Assembly: GCA_040755055.1 (NCBI GenBank) | Contig: JBFMBS010000010.1 | Location: forward strand, 1-64,000 | Origin: DYJK01 sp040755055 | GTDB taxonomy: Bacteria > Bacteroidota > Ignavibacteria > Ignavibacteriales > Melioribacteraceae | Reading direction: 5' to 3' | DNA length: 64,000 bases | Shown here: piece by piece, positions 36,462-44,485 of the stretch | Layout of the letters: each line of letters opens with the position of its first letter | How positions within the stretch are numbered: position 1 is the first letter of the stretch | Translations under genes and position numbers: made by a program | Notes under the pieces: generated by a model | Seen by the model: only the letters and a program-made list of their open reading frames with translations | Told to the model about the DNA's origin: nothing | Database searches by the model: none

Positions 36462-38675
36462 TTATTGTTTATAATAATCTGTTATTGCCAAAATGTATGC
36501 GCCGGCGCCGTAGCCGATCATCGGAATTGCGCCGCCGTAATTTTCGTCATCGTAATTGTAAAGCTCGGCGATATAATTAAAATTCATCTTTGCGTAACCG
36601 GTAATCGAGTCGATTAAATATTTTGCTTCGTCTCTTCTGTTGAAATTGTTTAGCGCAATTGCAATTCTGAAATCGAGAAAGGGCCACTCGCTGATTGTGT
36701 ACCAATCGGGATTGTTCAAACGGGAAAATCCGCGGCGTTTATCTATACGCAATACTTTTTCGTATTCGGCAAAATGTTTATCGAAGAAATTATTATCCGT
36801 AAAAACTTTTTGTGTGAACGCTTCAATTGTTCCGCCGTCGTAAAAATCTTTCGTCTGCTGAGTTTCTGCTTCCCAAAATCCTTTAATTAATTTTTGTTCG
36901 TAGAATAAATTTTGCGCGATTCCGTTTTTCAATTGTTCGGATGCATCAAAATATTTTTGATAATCTTGATAATTATTTTTTTGCAGAAGTTGTGCAAACT
37001 CTCTCAGTCCGGCGGAATTAACAATTGATGTGAATGCTTGTTTGCGACCCGGCAGATGTTGTTCCCACGGACCGGATTCTTTTCTAATCAAGTTATCGGA
37101 TTCGATAAATGTTATGATCGGATCAGCAATCAATTTTGTAAGCGTTTCATAATTCTCTTTCAGAAAATTTTTATCGCCGGATTTATTCACGTAATCTGAA
37201 AACGCCGTGAGGAAAAGCCCGAAGCCGTCGAGTTCAACGTTCGGTCCGTTCTCGTTAAAATCCGATTCTTCTTTCCCGATCCCGAAGTAACGGCACACTG
37301 AAAGTTTGTAGTCCACTTTTACTCCTTGATCAACCCCGTTCCAAATAAAATTTTTATAGTAACCGGCATCGGCATTCAAGAAAAAGCTGAGAGCATTTTT
37401 TGCTTCTTCGTATAAACCGAGTTTGCTCAAAGCCATTATTGCATAGGTTGCATCGCGCAGCCAGCCGATATTCCAGTTGCCCGGGGGAAGCGATGCGAGA
37501 ATTTGTCCGCGTGATTTTGGAAAAACTTCCTTTTGCGAAACTTGCCCCATTTTCAAAATTGCAATTGACTGCTCGTAAAGATTTTTTTCGTCTTCGTTCA
37601 GTCCGCTTGGAATTAAAGCGTTTTTGAAAACGTTCCGCATAAAATGAATTTCGTTATCGAGAAGATTTTTGAGAACTGATTCATTGCCGAATTGCTCAAT
37701 TGTTTCATTGTTGTTGTGCAACGAATCATTGAATGAGAAGAGGAAAAACTTTTGCCACTTTCCCGAATCGACATCAATCAAAATATTTTTTGTTAAGAGT
37801 TCGCCGTAATCTGCAGAGTAACCAAAGTTAAGTTTCTCTATTTTTTCTTTTCCGCCTTCAATCATTGCTACAAAAATTTTTTCATTAATCGAAAACGGTG
37901 CGAAGTAGTAAACGGAAAAATCTTGATACGCCACTTTTACGATGTGCGTATTGAGATAGTGACCCGTTGTCAACGGCTCGCTATCGCTTTCCAAAAATAA
38001 ATTTTTTACAAAAGGTCTAACGGATTTGGCGAGATCATACATTTGAAAAATGTGCGGCGAAACTGATTCCACTGAATTCAATCTTTCATTGTAAACTGCG
38101 GCAATCAATCCGTTGGCTGTTGTAACCTGATAAAAAGATTTTTTCGGTGCGGGTCCCGGATTATTCGCTTTCATAAATTTACTTTTGCCGTAGATGCCGA
38201 CAATTCCGCTGTGCACACCGCCTCCGCCTTGTCCGTCGTAAACACGGATTGCGAGAACATTTTTCTCCTTCAAAATTTCTTTCGGTATTTCATAAATTCT
38301 TTGGTCATTCCACGCCGTTACACTTTCCGGTGGAAATTTTCCCGAAGAGGCGATCAACGTTCCGTTCAAATATGTTTCGTCTGCATCATCAATTTTGCCG
38401 AGCAAGAGATACAATTCCTTTCCAAGATATTTTTTATCGACATCAAAATGGATGCGGTACCACGCAATGCCGTTGTATTCGGGATAGCCCTGGCTTTCCC
38501 AATTGCCGGGAATATTTTGTTTTTCCCAGCTGCTGTCGTCAAAATTTACTTGGATGTATTTCGGGTCGTCTCCCATTTTGAAAAGCCATTGCGAGGGGAG
38601 CGAAACTGATTGAGCATGTATGTATGACTGGAAAAGAAAAATTAATGCGAGTAAAAATTTTTTGTATTGTTTCAT
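36462..38675 (-). CDS. glucoamylase-like (alpha/alpha)6 glycoside hydrolase with N-terminal jelly-roll
   Basis: The ATG at 38675 is chosen because it leads into the signal peptide (KKFLLALIFLFQSYIHAQ); an upstream ATG lies 15 bp away. Residues ~20-170 form a beta-galactosidase-like sandwich/CBM (NFDDSSWEKQNIPGNWE, GIAWYRIHFDV). The catalytic part (~330-735) has GNWNIGWLRDATYAIMAL and EEAKNALSFF, typical of GH15-like (alpha/alpha)6 enzymes. It is probably periplasmic and acts on gluco-oligosaccharides; the linkage is not predictable here. A 69-bp gap with a GAG-type simple repeat separates it from the GH3 start. Confidence 0.8.
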   Translation of the reverse strand: MKQYKKFLLALIFLFQSYIHAQSVSLPSQWLFKMGDDPKYIQVNFDDSSWEKQNIPGNWESQGYPEYNGIAWYRIHFDVDKKYLGKELYLLLGKIDDADETYLNGTLIASSGKFPPESVTAWNDQRIYEIPKEILKEKNVLAIRVYDGQGGGGVHSGIVGIYGKSKFMKANNPGPAPKKSFYQVTTANGLIAAVYNERLNSVESVSPHIFQMYDLAKSVRPFVKNLFLESDSEPLTTGHYLNTHIVKVAYQDFSVYYFAPFSINEKIFVAMIEGGKEKIEKLNFGYSADYGELLTKNILIDVDSGKWQKFFLFSFNDSLHNNNETIEQFGNESVLKNLLDNEIHFMRNVFKNALIPSGLNEDEKNLYEQSIAILKMGQVSQKEVFPKSRGQILASLPPGNWNIGWLRDATYAIMALSKLGLYEEAKNALSFFLNADAGYYKNFIWNGVDQGVKVDYKLSVCRYFGIGKEESDFNENGPNVELDGFGLFLTAFSDYVNKSGDKNFLKENYETLTKLIADPIITFIESDNLIRKESGPWEQHLPGRKQAFTSIVNSAGLREFAQLLQKNNYQDYQKYFDASEQLKNGIAQNLFYEQKLIKGFWEAETQQTKDFYDGGTIEAFTQKVFTDNNFFDKHFAEYEKVLRIDKRRGFSRLNNPDWYTISEWPFLDFRIAIALNNFNRRDEAKYLIDSITGYAKMNFNYIAELYNYDDENYGGAIPMIGYGAGAYILAITDYYKQ

Positions 38676-38677
38676 GG

Positions 38678-38720
38678 CTCTATTGTTCAATTGTTAAATT
38701 GTTAAATTGTCTAATTGTTA
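38678..38720. repeat. AATTGTTA simple tandem repeat
   Basis: Four imperfect copies of an AATTGTTAA unit lie immediately upstream of the glucoamylase-like gene on the minus strand. Confidence 0.5.
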
Positions 38721-38732
38721 TGTGAAATTTCT

Positions 38733-38750
38733 TTTGCGTCTTTGCGTGAA
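38733..38750. repeat. dispersed repeat TTTGCGTCTTTGCGTGAA, copy 2
   Basis: Identical over 18 bp to 16409-16426; intergenic. Confidence 0.6.
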
Positions 38751-38770
38751 CTTCTTTTCCCCGCAGAGAA

Positions 38771-40339
38771 TTAATCAATAGTCAATACGTTTGTGCCTTC
38801 TTTTATCTCAAAAGTTATTGCCTGCTTCATCCAATTCAACACAGTTAGTTTAAATGGCTTATCGGTTTTGATTGTAACTTCACACGGTTTATCAACCGAT
38901 AGTCTTCTTTCGCAGATTAACGAGGTGGTTGTTTCACCGAATCTTAAATTTTCTATTCCGTGTTTGTCGATTCTATTCAAATACCACGTGATTTCATTTT
39001 TGCTTGCGTCTGCTTGAATTCCCAAAACATTTTCTATGAGCAGCATAATTGGTCCGCATCCGCTCCAGCCCACAAAATTGGGCTGCGCCCACACTCCGCG
39101 CCATTTTGCTTCGGGTGAATAATTTTCCCAGATCGTTCCGGTCTTTTTGTATGTCTCATAAATTCCATCGAGATAAATTTCAGTCGCAAGTTTTGCAAAC
39201 TCGCGGTATTGGAATGAATGCTCGTAACCTTGCGAAAATTTATCGAGACCTTTCATCACCATCACGTTTGTCGGCGCCCACACACCTCCGAGCCAATATT
39301 TTGCATCGGCTGCATAATCTTTATGATCAGCCGCAAGCGAAGGAAACGGAACAATCCGCCAAAAAGTTTTTGCATCTTTTAGATTGTCCAACATTTTTTC
39401 TGCTTTGCTGTAATCCGCAATGCCGGCAATTAGGGGCCAGAACGATGCAATTGTTTTTACCTTGATTTGATTTCCTTCGTCATCGAGATCGTAATACAAT
39501 CCGTCTTCTTCATTCCACATTAATTGATTGATCTTTCCGGCGATCTCGTTTGATTTCTGCAAATATTTTTCTGCTTTTTCTTTATTGCCGATTTCACTGC
39601 TGATGAAAGAAATATCTTTGTAGAACATGCACATCTGCGCGGACATACAAATCCATGCGCTGCCGCTGCGCGGAGTGTTGTCCATCCCGGAACCGAGTCC
39701 CGTTTGCCAGTACAAATTATGTTTTGTGTTTTCTTTCTTTCGGAATTTTTCGAGCCACTCTGCATACTTTTCGAGTGCCGGCAAAATATTTTTGAAGCGG
39801 CTTTTATCGTTGGTAAGTTTATACGTTTCAATTTCTGCCCAGCCGAAGAGCGGCGGATTGACTGTGTTGGCTCTTCCTTCGTAAACATAATCTTCGCCGT
39901 TGGCTTCCCAAATTTCCCGGCAGATGTACCCGTTCTCGTATTGTCTGCAATAAAAATTATCAAGCGATCCAATTGACGGAAAAATGTTGTGCGCATACCG
40001 GGCAAACATGATCATGAAAATTGTATCCCACTGAAAAACAGAAGGCGAGAAAGCTTCATCAATAAAATTTGATACGAACGGCGAACCTTCCGGCGGTTTT
40101 TTGAAATGATCGAATGCGAGTTCCCATGAGCGCCAATATAAATCTACATAATCTTTGTTGTCTTCAAGAATGGGCAAAGGAAGCTTGCTTTTGTTTTCTG
40201 CAAATGTTGGAATCGATCCGCCCGAATAATTTTTTTTAGAATAGTATTCGCCGCGCTTGCCGGAATCTTCGTACTGAGCAAAAGCAAGTGATGACAAAAA
40301 AATTAATAGAATAAATCCTTTCACGGTTTTTCTCTTCAT
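38771..40339 (-). CDS. MGH1/trehalase-like glycoside hydrolase
   Basis: The 522-residue protein has a signal peptide (KGFILLIFLSSLAFAQ) and an (alpha/alpha)6-toroid type fold like the mannosylglycerate hydrolase/GH37-GH63 group: SPSVFQWDTIFMIMFARYA, a W-x-TGLGSGMDNTPR motif, and KYWLGGVWAPTNVMVMKGL. The Asp in GSGMDN is in the place of the catalytic acid in GH63-like enzymes, by pattern only. It probably hydrolyses alpha-linked di- or oligosaccharides. It lies between a second glucoamylase-like gene cluster and a palindrome-rich gap. Confidence 0.8.
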   Translation of the reverse strand: MKRKTVKGFILLIFLSSLAFAQYEDSGKRGEYYSKKNYSGGSIPTFAENKSKLPLPILEDNKDYVDLYWRSWELAFDHFKKPPEGSPFVSNFIDEAFSPSVFQWDTIFMIMFARYAHNIFPSIGSLDNFYCRQYENGYICREIWEANGEDYVYEGRANTVNPPLFGWAEIETYKLTNDKSRFKNILPALEKYAEWLEKFRKKENTKHNLYWQTGLGSGMDNTPRSGSAWICMSAQMCMFYKDISFISSEIGNKEKAEKYLQKSNEIAGKINQLMWNEEDGLYYDLDDEGNQIKVKTIASFWPLIAGIADYSKAEKMLDNLKDAKTFWRIVPFPSLAADHKDYAADAKYWLGGVWAPTNVMVMKGLDKFSQGYEHSFQYREFAKLATEIYLDGIYETYKKTGTIWENYSPEAKWRGVWAQPNFVGWSGCGPIMLLIENVLGIQADASKNEITWYLNRIDKHGIENLRFGETTTSLICERRLSVDKPCEVTIKTDKPFKLTVLNWMKQAITFEIKEGTNVLTID

Positions 40340-40355
40340 GATTAATAAATTAATT

Positions 40356-40492
40356 CCGCTCCTATCGGAGCTTTATTTATAATTGCTTTGTCCATCTATC
40401 AATATTTTACTCCTACGGAGTTCAACAGCTCCGAAGGAGCGGAATGTAGGTAATGATCAATAAAATTAATCTAATAGCTCCGTAAGAGCGGA
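40356..40492. repeat. cluster of four GCTCC/GGAGC palindromes
   Basis: Palindromes centre on GCTCCTATCGGAGC (40358-40371), ACTCCTACGGAGT (40409-40421), GCTCCGAAGGAGC (40428-40440) and GCTCCGTAAGAGC (40477-40489). They fill the 192-bp gap between the GH5 stop and the MGH1-like start. This is a different family from the GAGACGC palindromes. Confidence 0.75.
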
Positions 40493-40531
40493 ACAAAATA
40501 ACTTCTTACAAAATACTCGAAGTAAAATTCC

Positions 40532-41755
40532 TCAATGAGAATTAACACCAAGTGCTTTTAAGTAACCGTTATTAATTGAGCAGTTTTTGAATTTTATGTT
40601 TTCGAGCAGTTCGCTCAATGCTTTCTTCACCACTTCGCGCGAAGGTTTATTCTTTCTAACTTCTTCAAAACCTTTTCTCGGACCTTCGGCATATTTTATA
40701 ATTTCTTCCCACTCTTTTGTTTTTGCAAAGGAGGCAATGCCGCGTGTCGAATCCATTTTTTTGTAGGGCCAGAAACACCAGCTGATTTCATTTTTGTCAA
40801 GTAATTTTCTGAATGCATCGATCCACTCATCTTCATTCTCGCCGGATTCACCGAGATACTGCGGCACGTTGTATTTGTCCCTGAAATCAATGTGTTCTTG
40901 AATTTGATCTTGTTCGGGAGGCATCCAATATCTGTGGAAAGTGTATGCAAGATTTTTATCGAACGGTTCGCCGAACACTTTGTAATTTGTGTTCCACTGT
41001 GCGCCGCCGAGTAAGATGATATGGTTTTTATCAACTTCACGGATTGCACTTGTCATTTTTTTGTAAAGCGGTTCAAGCTTTGCATTCAATTCTTCCTTGT
41101 TTTCAAAAAAATGTGCGATCGGTTCGTTCAATAAATCGTAGCCGATTACAATTGTTTCGTCTTTGTATCTCTCCGCTAATTTTTTCCATAGGTTGATCGC
41201 AGTTTGTGCGGCTCTTTCGTTTTCAAAAATGTATGGATAGCCCCAGCTATCGTCGATGTTGTCGCCGGTTTGTCCGCCCGGTGCTGCATGCATATCGAGA
41301 ATTACATAAAGATTTTCTTCGCGGCACCATTTGATTGCATCATCCAATCTTTTGAATCCCTCTTCGATATAAACTTCGGGATAATCTTCCACGACAAACA
41401 ATTTGAAGTTGAACGGGAGACGAATATGATTTAACCCGGTGCTCTTTATGAAATGAATATCTTCCTTCGTGATGTAATTATCACGGAAAGTCTGCCAAAA
41501 TTTTACGGCATCATCCGCACCAACCAACTCTTTAATTACGTTGTCAATCAAGCGGAACGAGCTCGTGTTTTCCAGATGGAACATGTATCCTTCCGGGTTG
41601 AGCCAGTTGCCGAGATTAATTCCTTTAAGAATCAGAACGTTTCCATCCGCGTCAACAAAATTTTTTCCATCGGTCTTTACAAAACTTTTTGACTGAGCAA
41701 AATTATTCGTAACCATTAGCAGCAGAACAACGAGATAAAAAAATAATTTTTTCAT
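40532..41755 (-). CDS. GH5 endoglucanase-type cellulase
   Basis: The ATG at 41755 leads into a signal peptide (KKLFFYLVVLLLMVTNNFAQ); the longer frame overlaps the upstream gene. The 407-residue GH5 barrel shows GINLGNWLNPEGYMF, LNHIRLPFNFK, YVILDMHAAPGGQ, the acid/base Glu in YDLLNEP, and the likely nucleophile Glu in YLGESGENE. It is close to 1,6-beta-glucosidase/endo-1,3-1,4-beta-glucanase-type GH5 members by general pattern. It starts 1 bp after the upstream glucoamylase-like stop, so the two genes are tightly coupled. Confidence 0.9.
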   Translation of the reverse strand: MKKLFFYLVVLLLMVTNNFAQSKSFVKTDGKNFVDADGNVLILKGINLGNWLNPEGYMFHLENTSSFRLIDNVIKELVGADDAVKFWQTFRDNYITKEDIHFIKSTGLNHIRLPFNFKLFVVEDYPEVYIEEGFKRLDDAIKWCREENLYVILDMHAAPGGQTGDNIDDSWGYPYIFENERAAQTAINLWKKLAERYKDETIVIGYDLLNEPIAHFFENKEELNAKLEPLYKKMTSAIREVDKNHIILLGGAQWNTNYKVFGEPFDKNLAYTFHRYWMPPEQDQIQEHIDFRDKYNVPQYLGESGENEDEWIDAFRKLLDKNEISWCFWPYKKMDSTRGIASFAKTKEWEEIIKYAEGPRKGFEEVRKNKPSREVVKKALSELLENIKFKNCSINNGYLKALGVNSH

Positions 41756-41756
41756 T

Positions 41757-43643
41757 TTATTCTCCGTTATATTTTTCACTGAACAACAAAACAGAAAGCG
41801 CAAACTCTGCATTGCACCATGAAAGCGGCGAAGCATCGCTTACGATATTTTGTTGTGTCAAAATTCTTTCGGGCATCAATCCGTAGCAGTTGGAATTTTT
41901 CATCATCCAATCGATGTGCATTTTAGCCGGCTTCAAATTTCCTTTTGAAATGTTGTACTGTGCCGATGCCGCAGACGGAAAAAAGAAAGCGTCTTTGCCG
42001 TATTCGGTAAGCCAGCTGTTATCATACGCTTCAAAATATTGCATCGCACCGCCGAGTGTGACGGTATTATCGAGCAAAAATTTATTCGAGAGTTCAAATT
42101 CTTTATGATCGGGATAGCCCCAAATTATTCCGTAGTAGATTGAAGTATCCCACAGAAAAAATTTCTTCCCTTGTTTTTCCGAAATACTTCTGTTCCCTTC
42201 GGTCTTTTCCGTACTGTATCGGATAGCTGTGTATGTTTGCCGTGTTTCATCAAACAATTTTTTCATCGAAGAATAAAGCGTTTGATATGCGTTCAAATAT
42301 TTTTTTGATCTTTCGTTATCGCCAAACTTTGATGCGATTTGAGAAGCTGTTTTTAATCCGGCGGCGCAAACCATATTTGTCGCCGGAAGATAACCGGTCC
42401 ATTCAACAATTCCGCCTTCGTAAAGAAGACCTTCTTCATCGATGCTTCGCAACAAAAAATCTGCGGTTCTGTAAATTGTATTTTTATCGGCAAGCCATTC
42501 GCCGGTTTTATCGTAATACATTTTTAACAGTTGAATAAAATATCCGTTTGCATCCCACTCGGGTTCATCGTAACGCGCACCGCCGCCGCCATCAACTGCT
42601 TTGGCATTTGCATCGTAGCGTGCGTAAAATTCTCCGTCGGTTTTTTGAGGAATATCCGAACGCGCCCAAAATTTTATTACTTGTTCCGCTTCATCGGGGT
42701 GACCGGTCAGAAGGAAAACACGTGCGCTCATCATTGCATCGCGCGGATAAAGCTGCGGCATATTGTTGGTTAAAAATTGCCCGGTGATGTCTGCCGGAAT
42801 TTGTCCGTTTAAATTTGCCGACTTAACCGCGTATAAATTCCGTTTGAAGAAATTCAAATATTGTTTTGCTGCTTCGTTTATTTTTTTGAATTTCGGAACT
42901 CTGCCGCTGTTGAGCCATTTGTTCCAATGTGTTTCAGCCGACTTGTAAAGATTTTTCTGCTTGAAAATTTTTTTCAGATTTGATTTTGCTTCTTCATAAC
43001 TCGATGCGGCAGCAACTACGATTTCATTTTTCTTCTTGCCGGATACGCGCTGATAAATTACGAGCGTTGAATCGTGTACTTCGAGAATGTTGCTGTTTTT
43101 CCTCGGTGCAATTACAATCACTGTTCCGTTCGACCATTCTGCAACGGCTTGATGTTCATCGATTTTTAACGAGACAAGATTTGTAGCGCGATCGGATACA
43201 AAATTTTTTCTGAAGTTGATCTGAAATTTTTGAGAGATTGATCCTTTTGTTCCCTTCAACTCGGTGGAAAGCACAATTGCATTCTGCGGAAGTGCATAAC
43301 ATTTTGTTTGATGCTTCACGCCATCGTCTAAAGATGTTTCTGTAACGGCGCAGAAAAAATCATTGATATCAACTTTATCATTTTTTGTTTTTTGATGCGG
43401 CACGCCGTTGTCGTCAAAAAGATCGAACGATGTCGAAGAGATGTAATCAACGAGATAATCTTTGTAATAAAAATGCTGAATGCCTTTGCTGCTTGTGTTG
43501 ATTGACGGGTCATCGGAATAGACTGCACAAACATCTACGCCGCCGATTATCGCACTCCCTTTCCAAAGTTTGCGTTCGCTTTGTGATGTAATGAGTGAAG
43601 TGAGTGAAAAGAGAAGTAGAAATGTTTTTGTAACTAATTTCAT
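41757..43643 (-). CDS. glucoamylase-like (GH15-type) secreted hydrolase
   Basis: The ATG at 43643 starts a signal peptide (KLVTKTFLLLFSLTSLITSQ); an in-frame ATG 15 bp upstream is less likely. The N-terminal half (~residues 25-250) is a beta-sandwich with a long charged stretch, and the C-terminal half (~260-620) is an (alpha/alpha)6 toroid (QLYPRDAMMSARVFLLTGHPDEAEQV, GEFYARYDANAKAVDGG, LLYEGGIVEWTGYLP). It lies next to the GH5 gene with 1 bp between. The family is probably GH15 or a close relative. Confidence 0.75.
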   Translation of the reverse strand: MKLVTKTFLLLFSLTSLITSQSERKLWKGSAIIGGVDVCAVYSDDPSINTSSKGIQHFYYKDYLVDYISSTSFDLFDDNGVPHQKTKNDKVDINDFFCAVTETSLDDGVKHQTKCYALPQNAIVLSTELKGTKGSISQKFQINFRKNFVSDRATNLVSLKIDEHQAVAEWSNGTVIVIAPRKNSNILEVHDSTLVIYQRVSGKKKNEIVVAAASSYEEAKSNLKKIFKQKNLYKSAETHWNKWLNSGRVPKFKKINEAAKQYLNFFKRNLYAVKSANLNGQIPADITGQFLTNNMPQLYPRDAMMSARVFLLTGHPDEAEQVIKFWARSDIPQKTDGEFYARYDANAKAVDGGGGARYDEPEWDANGYFIQLLKMYYDKTGEWLADKNTIYRTADFLLRSIDEEGLLYEGGIVEWTGYLPATNMVCAAGLKTASQIASKFGDNERSKKYLNAYQTLYSSMKKLFDETRQTYTAIRYSTEKTEGNRSISEKQGKKFFLWDTSIYYGIIWGYPDHKEFELSNKFLLDNTVTLGGAMQYFEAYDNSWLTEYGKDAFFFPSAASAQYNISKGNLKPAKMHIDWMMKNSNCYGLMPERILTQQNIVSDASPLSWCNAEFALSVLLFSEKYNGE

Positions 43644-43658
43644 TTGCCTCCAACACAT

Positions 43659-43686
43659 GTAGAGACGCCATATATGGCGTCTCTAC
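43659..43686. repeat. perfect 28-bp GAGACGC palindrome
   Basis: Arms GTAGAGACGCCATA (43659-43672) and TATGGCGTCTCTAC (43673-43686) are perfectly complementary. It lies between the esterase stop and the GH15-like start. Confidence 0.85.
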
Positions 43687-43695
43687 GAATAAAAT

Positions 43696-44469
43696 TTATC
43701 TCTCTGTTAAAGAATGACTCAACAGCCATTCATAAATTTTCGGGTTGTTGTAAGTTTCCGTCCATGAATCGTGATTGGCTTCGGGATAAATTGTGTACTC
43801 AACATTTCCACCGCAGCGTTTCAATTGTTCAACAAGCATATCAGTCGAGCCAATCGGCACAACAACATCTTTGGCACCATGGAAAGTCCACACCGGAAGT
43901 TTGCCCATCATGCAAACTGCAAACGGATCACCCCAGCCGCAAATTGGAATTACAGCCGCAAGCCGTTCGGGAATTTCACTTGCGAGCCGCCATGTGCCGT
44001 TGCCGCCCATGCTCAATCCGGTTACATAAATTCTATCCGTATCAATTTTATAGCTCGCGATTATCTCATCGATCAACGCGGTGAGTGTATTTGTATTCCA
44101 TCTTTCGTTAACCGGGCATTGAGGCGAAACAACAACAAACGGAAAATCTTTTCCTTCTTCAATCAATCTCGGCGGACCGTGTTTCTTCACAAGATTAAGA
44201 TCGCTTCCTCTTTCACCCGCGCCGTGCAAAAATAAAAGCAACGGTAATTTGTCTTTTGATTCATAATCTTTCGGCAGATACAAAAGATAATTGATCATCG
44301 CTTTCGCTTTATACTCTCCGTCAAATTTCATCTCTGCATGCTTTCCCAGATTTTCTTTCACAGCACTTTGCGAAGAACAACCAACTACGAACATTAACGC
44401 AAACAATATCATCCAGTATCGAGTATCCGCCCGCCATAGGCGGGTAAACATCCAGCATCCAGTTTTCAT
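43696..44469 (-). CDS. alpha/beta-hydrolase esterase lipoprotein (CE1/phospholipase-carboxylesterase type)
   Basis: The ATG at 44469 has a good GGAGAG upstream; the longer frame from 44568 overlaps the GH3 gene. The product carries a lipobox (VVGC, Cys31) after an unusually long leader. The alpha/beta-hydrolase core has the oxyanion-hole LFLHGAGERG, the nucleophile elbow GLSMGGNG, an acid region near FHGAKDVVVP and the catalytic His in EANHDSWTE. It is likely an outer- or inner-membrane anchored esterase removing acyl groups from glycans. Its leader contains a CCCGCC hairpin that may be an inserted repeat. Confidence 0.8.
   Translation of the reverse strand: MKTGCWMFTRLWRADTRYWMILFALMFVVGCSSQSAVKENLGKHAEMKFDGEYKAKAMINYLLYLPKDYESKDKLPLLLFLHGAGERGSDLNLVKKHGPPRLIEEGKDFPFVVVSPQCPVNERWNTNTLTALIDEIIASYKIDTDRIYVTGLSMGGNGTWRLASEIPERLAAVIPICGWGDPFAVCMMGKLPVWTFHGAKDVVVPIGSTDMLVEQLKRCGGNVEYTIYPEANHDSWTETYNNPKIYEWLLSHSLTER
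44411..44463. repeat. CCCGCC/GGCGGG hairpin repeat inside the esterase leader
   Basis: A perfect CCCGCC (44431-44436) / GGCGGG (44440-44445) hairpin is flanked by ATCCAG direct repeats. It lies in the codons for residues 3-19 of the esterase, before the hydrophobic segment. Confidence 0.6.
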
Positions 44470-44485
44470 TTTCTCTCCGTAATTT

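Noticed and set aside
34135..36580. Several plus-strand ORFs opposite the GH3 and glucoamylase-like genes
   Set aside because: All are antisense to clear enzymes with conserved motifs and lack ribosome sites or families.
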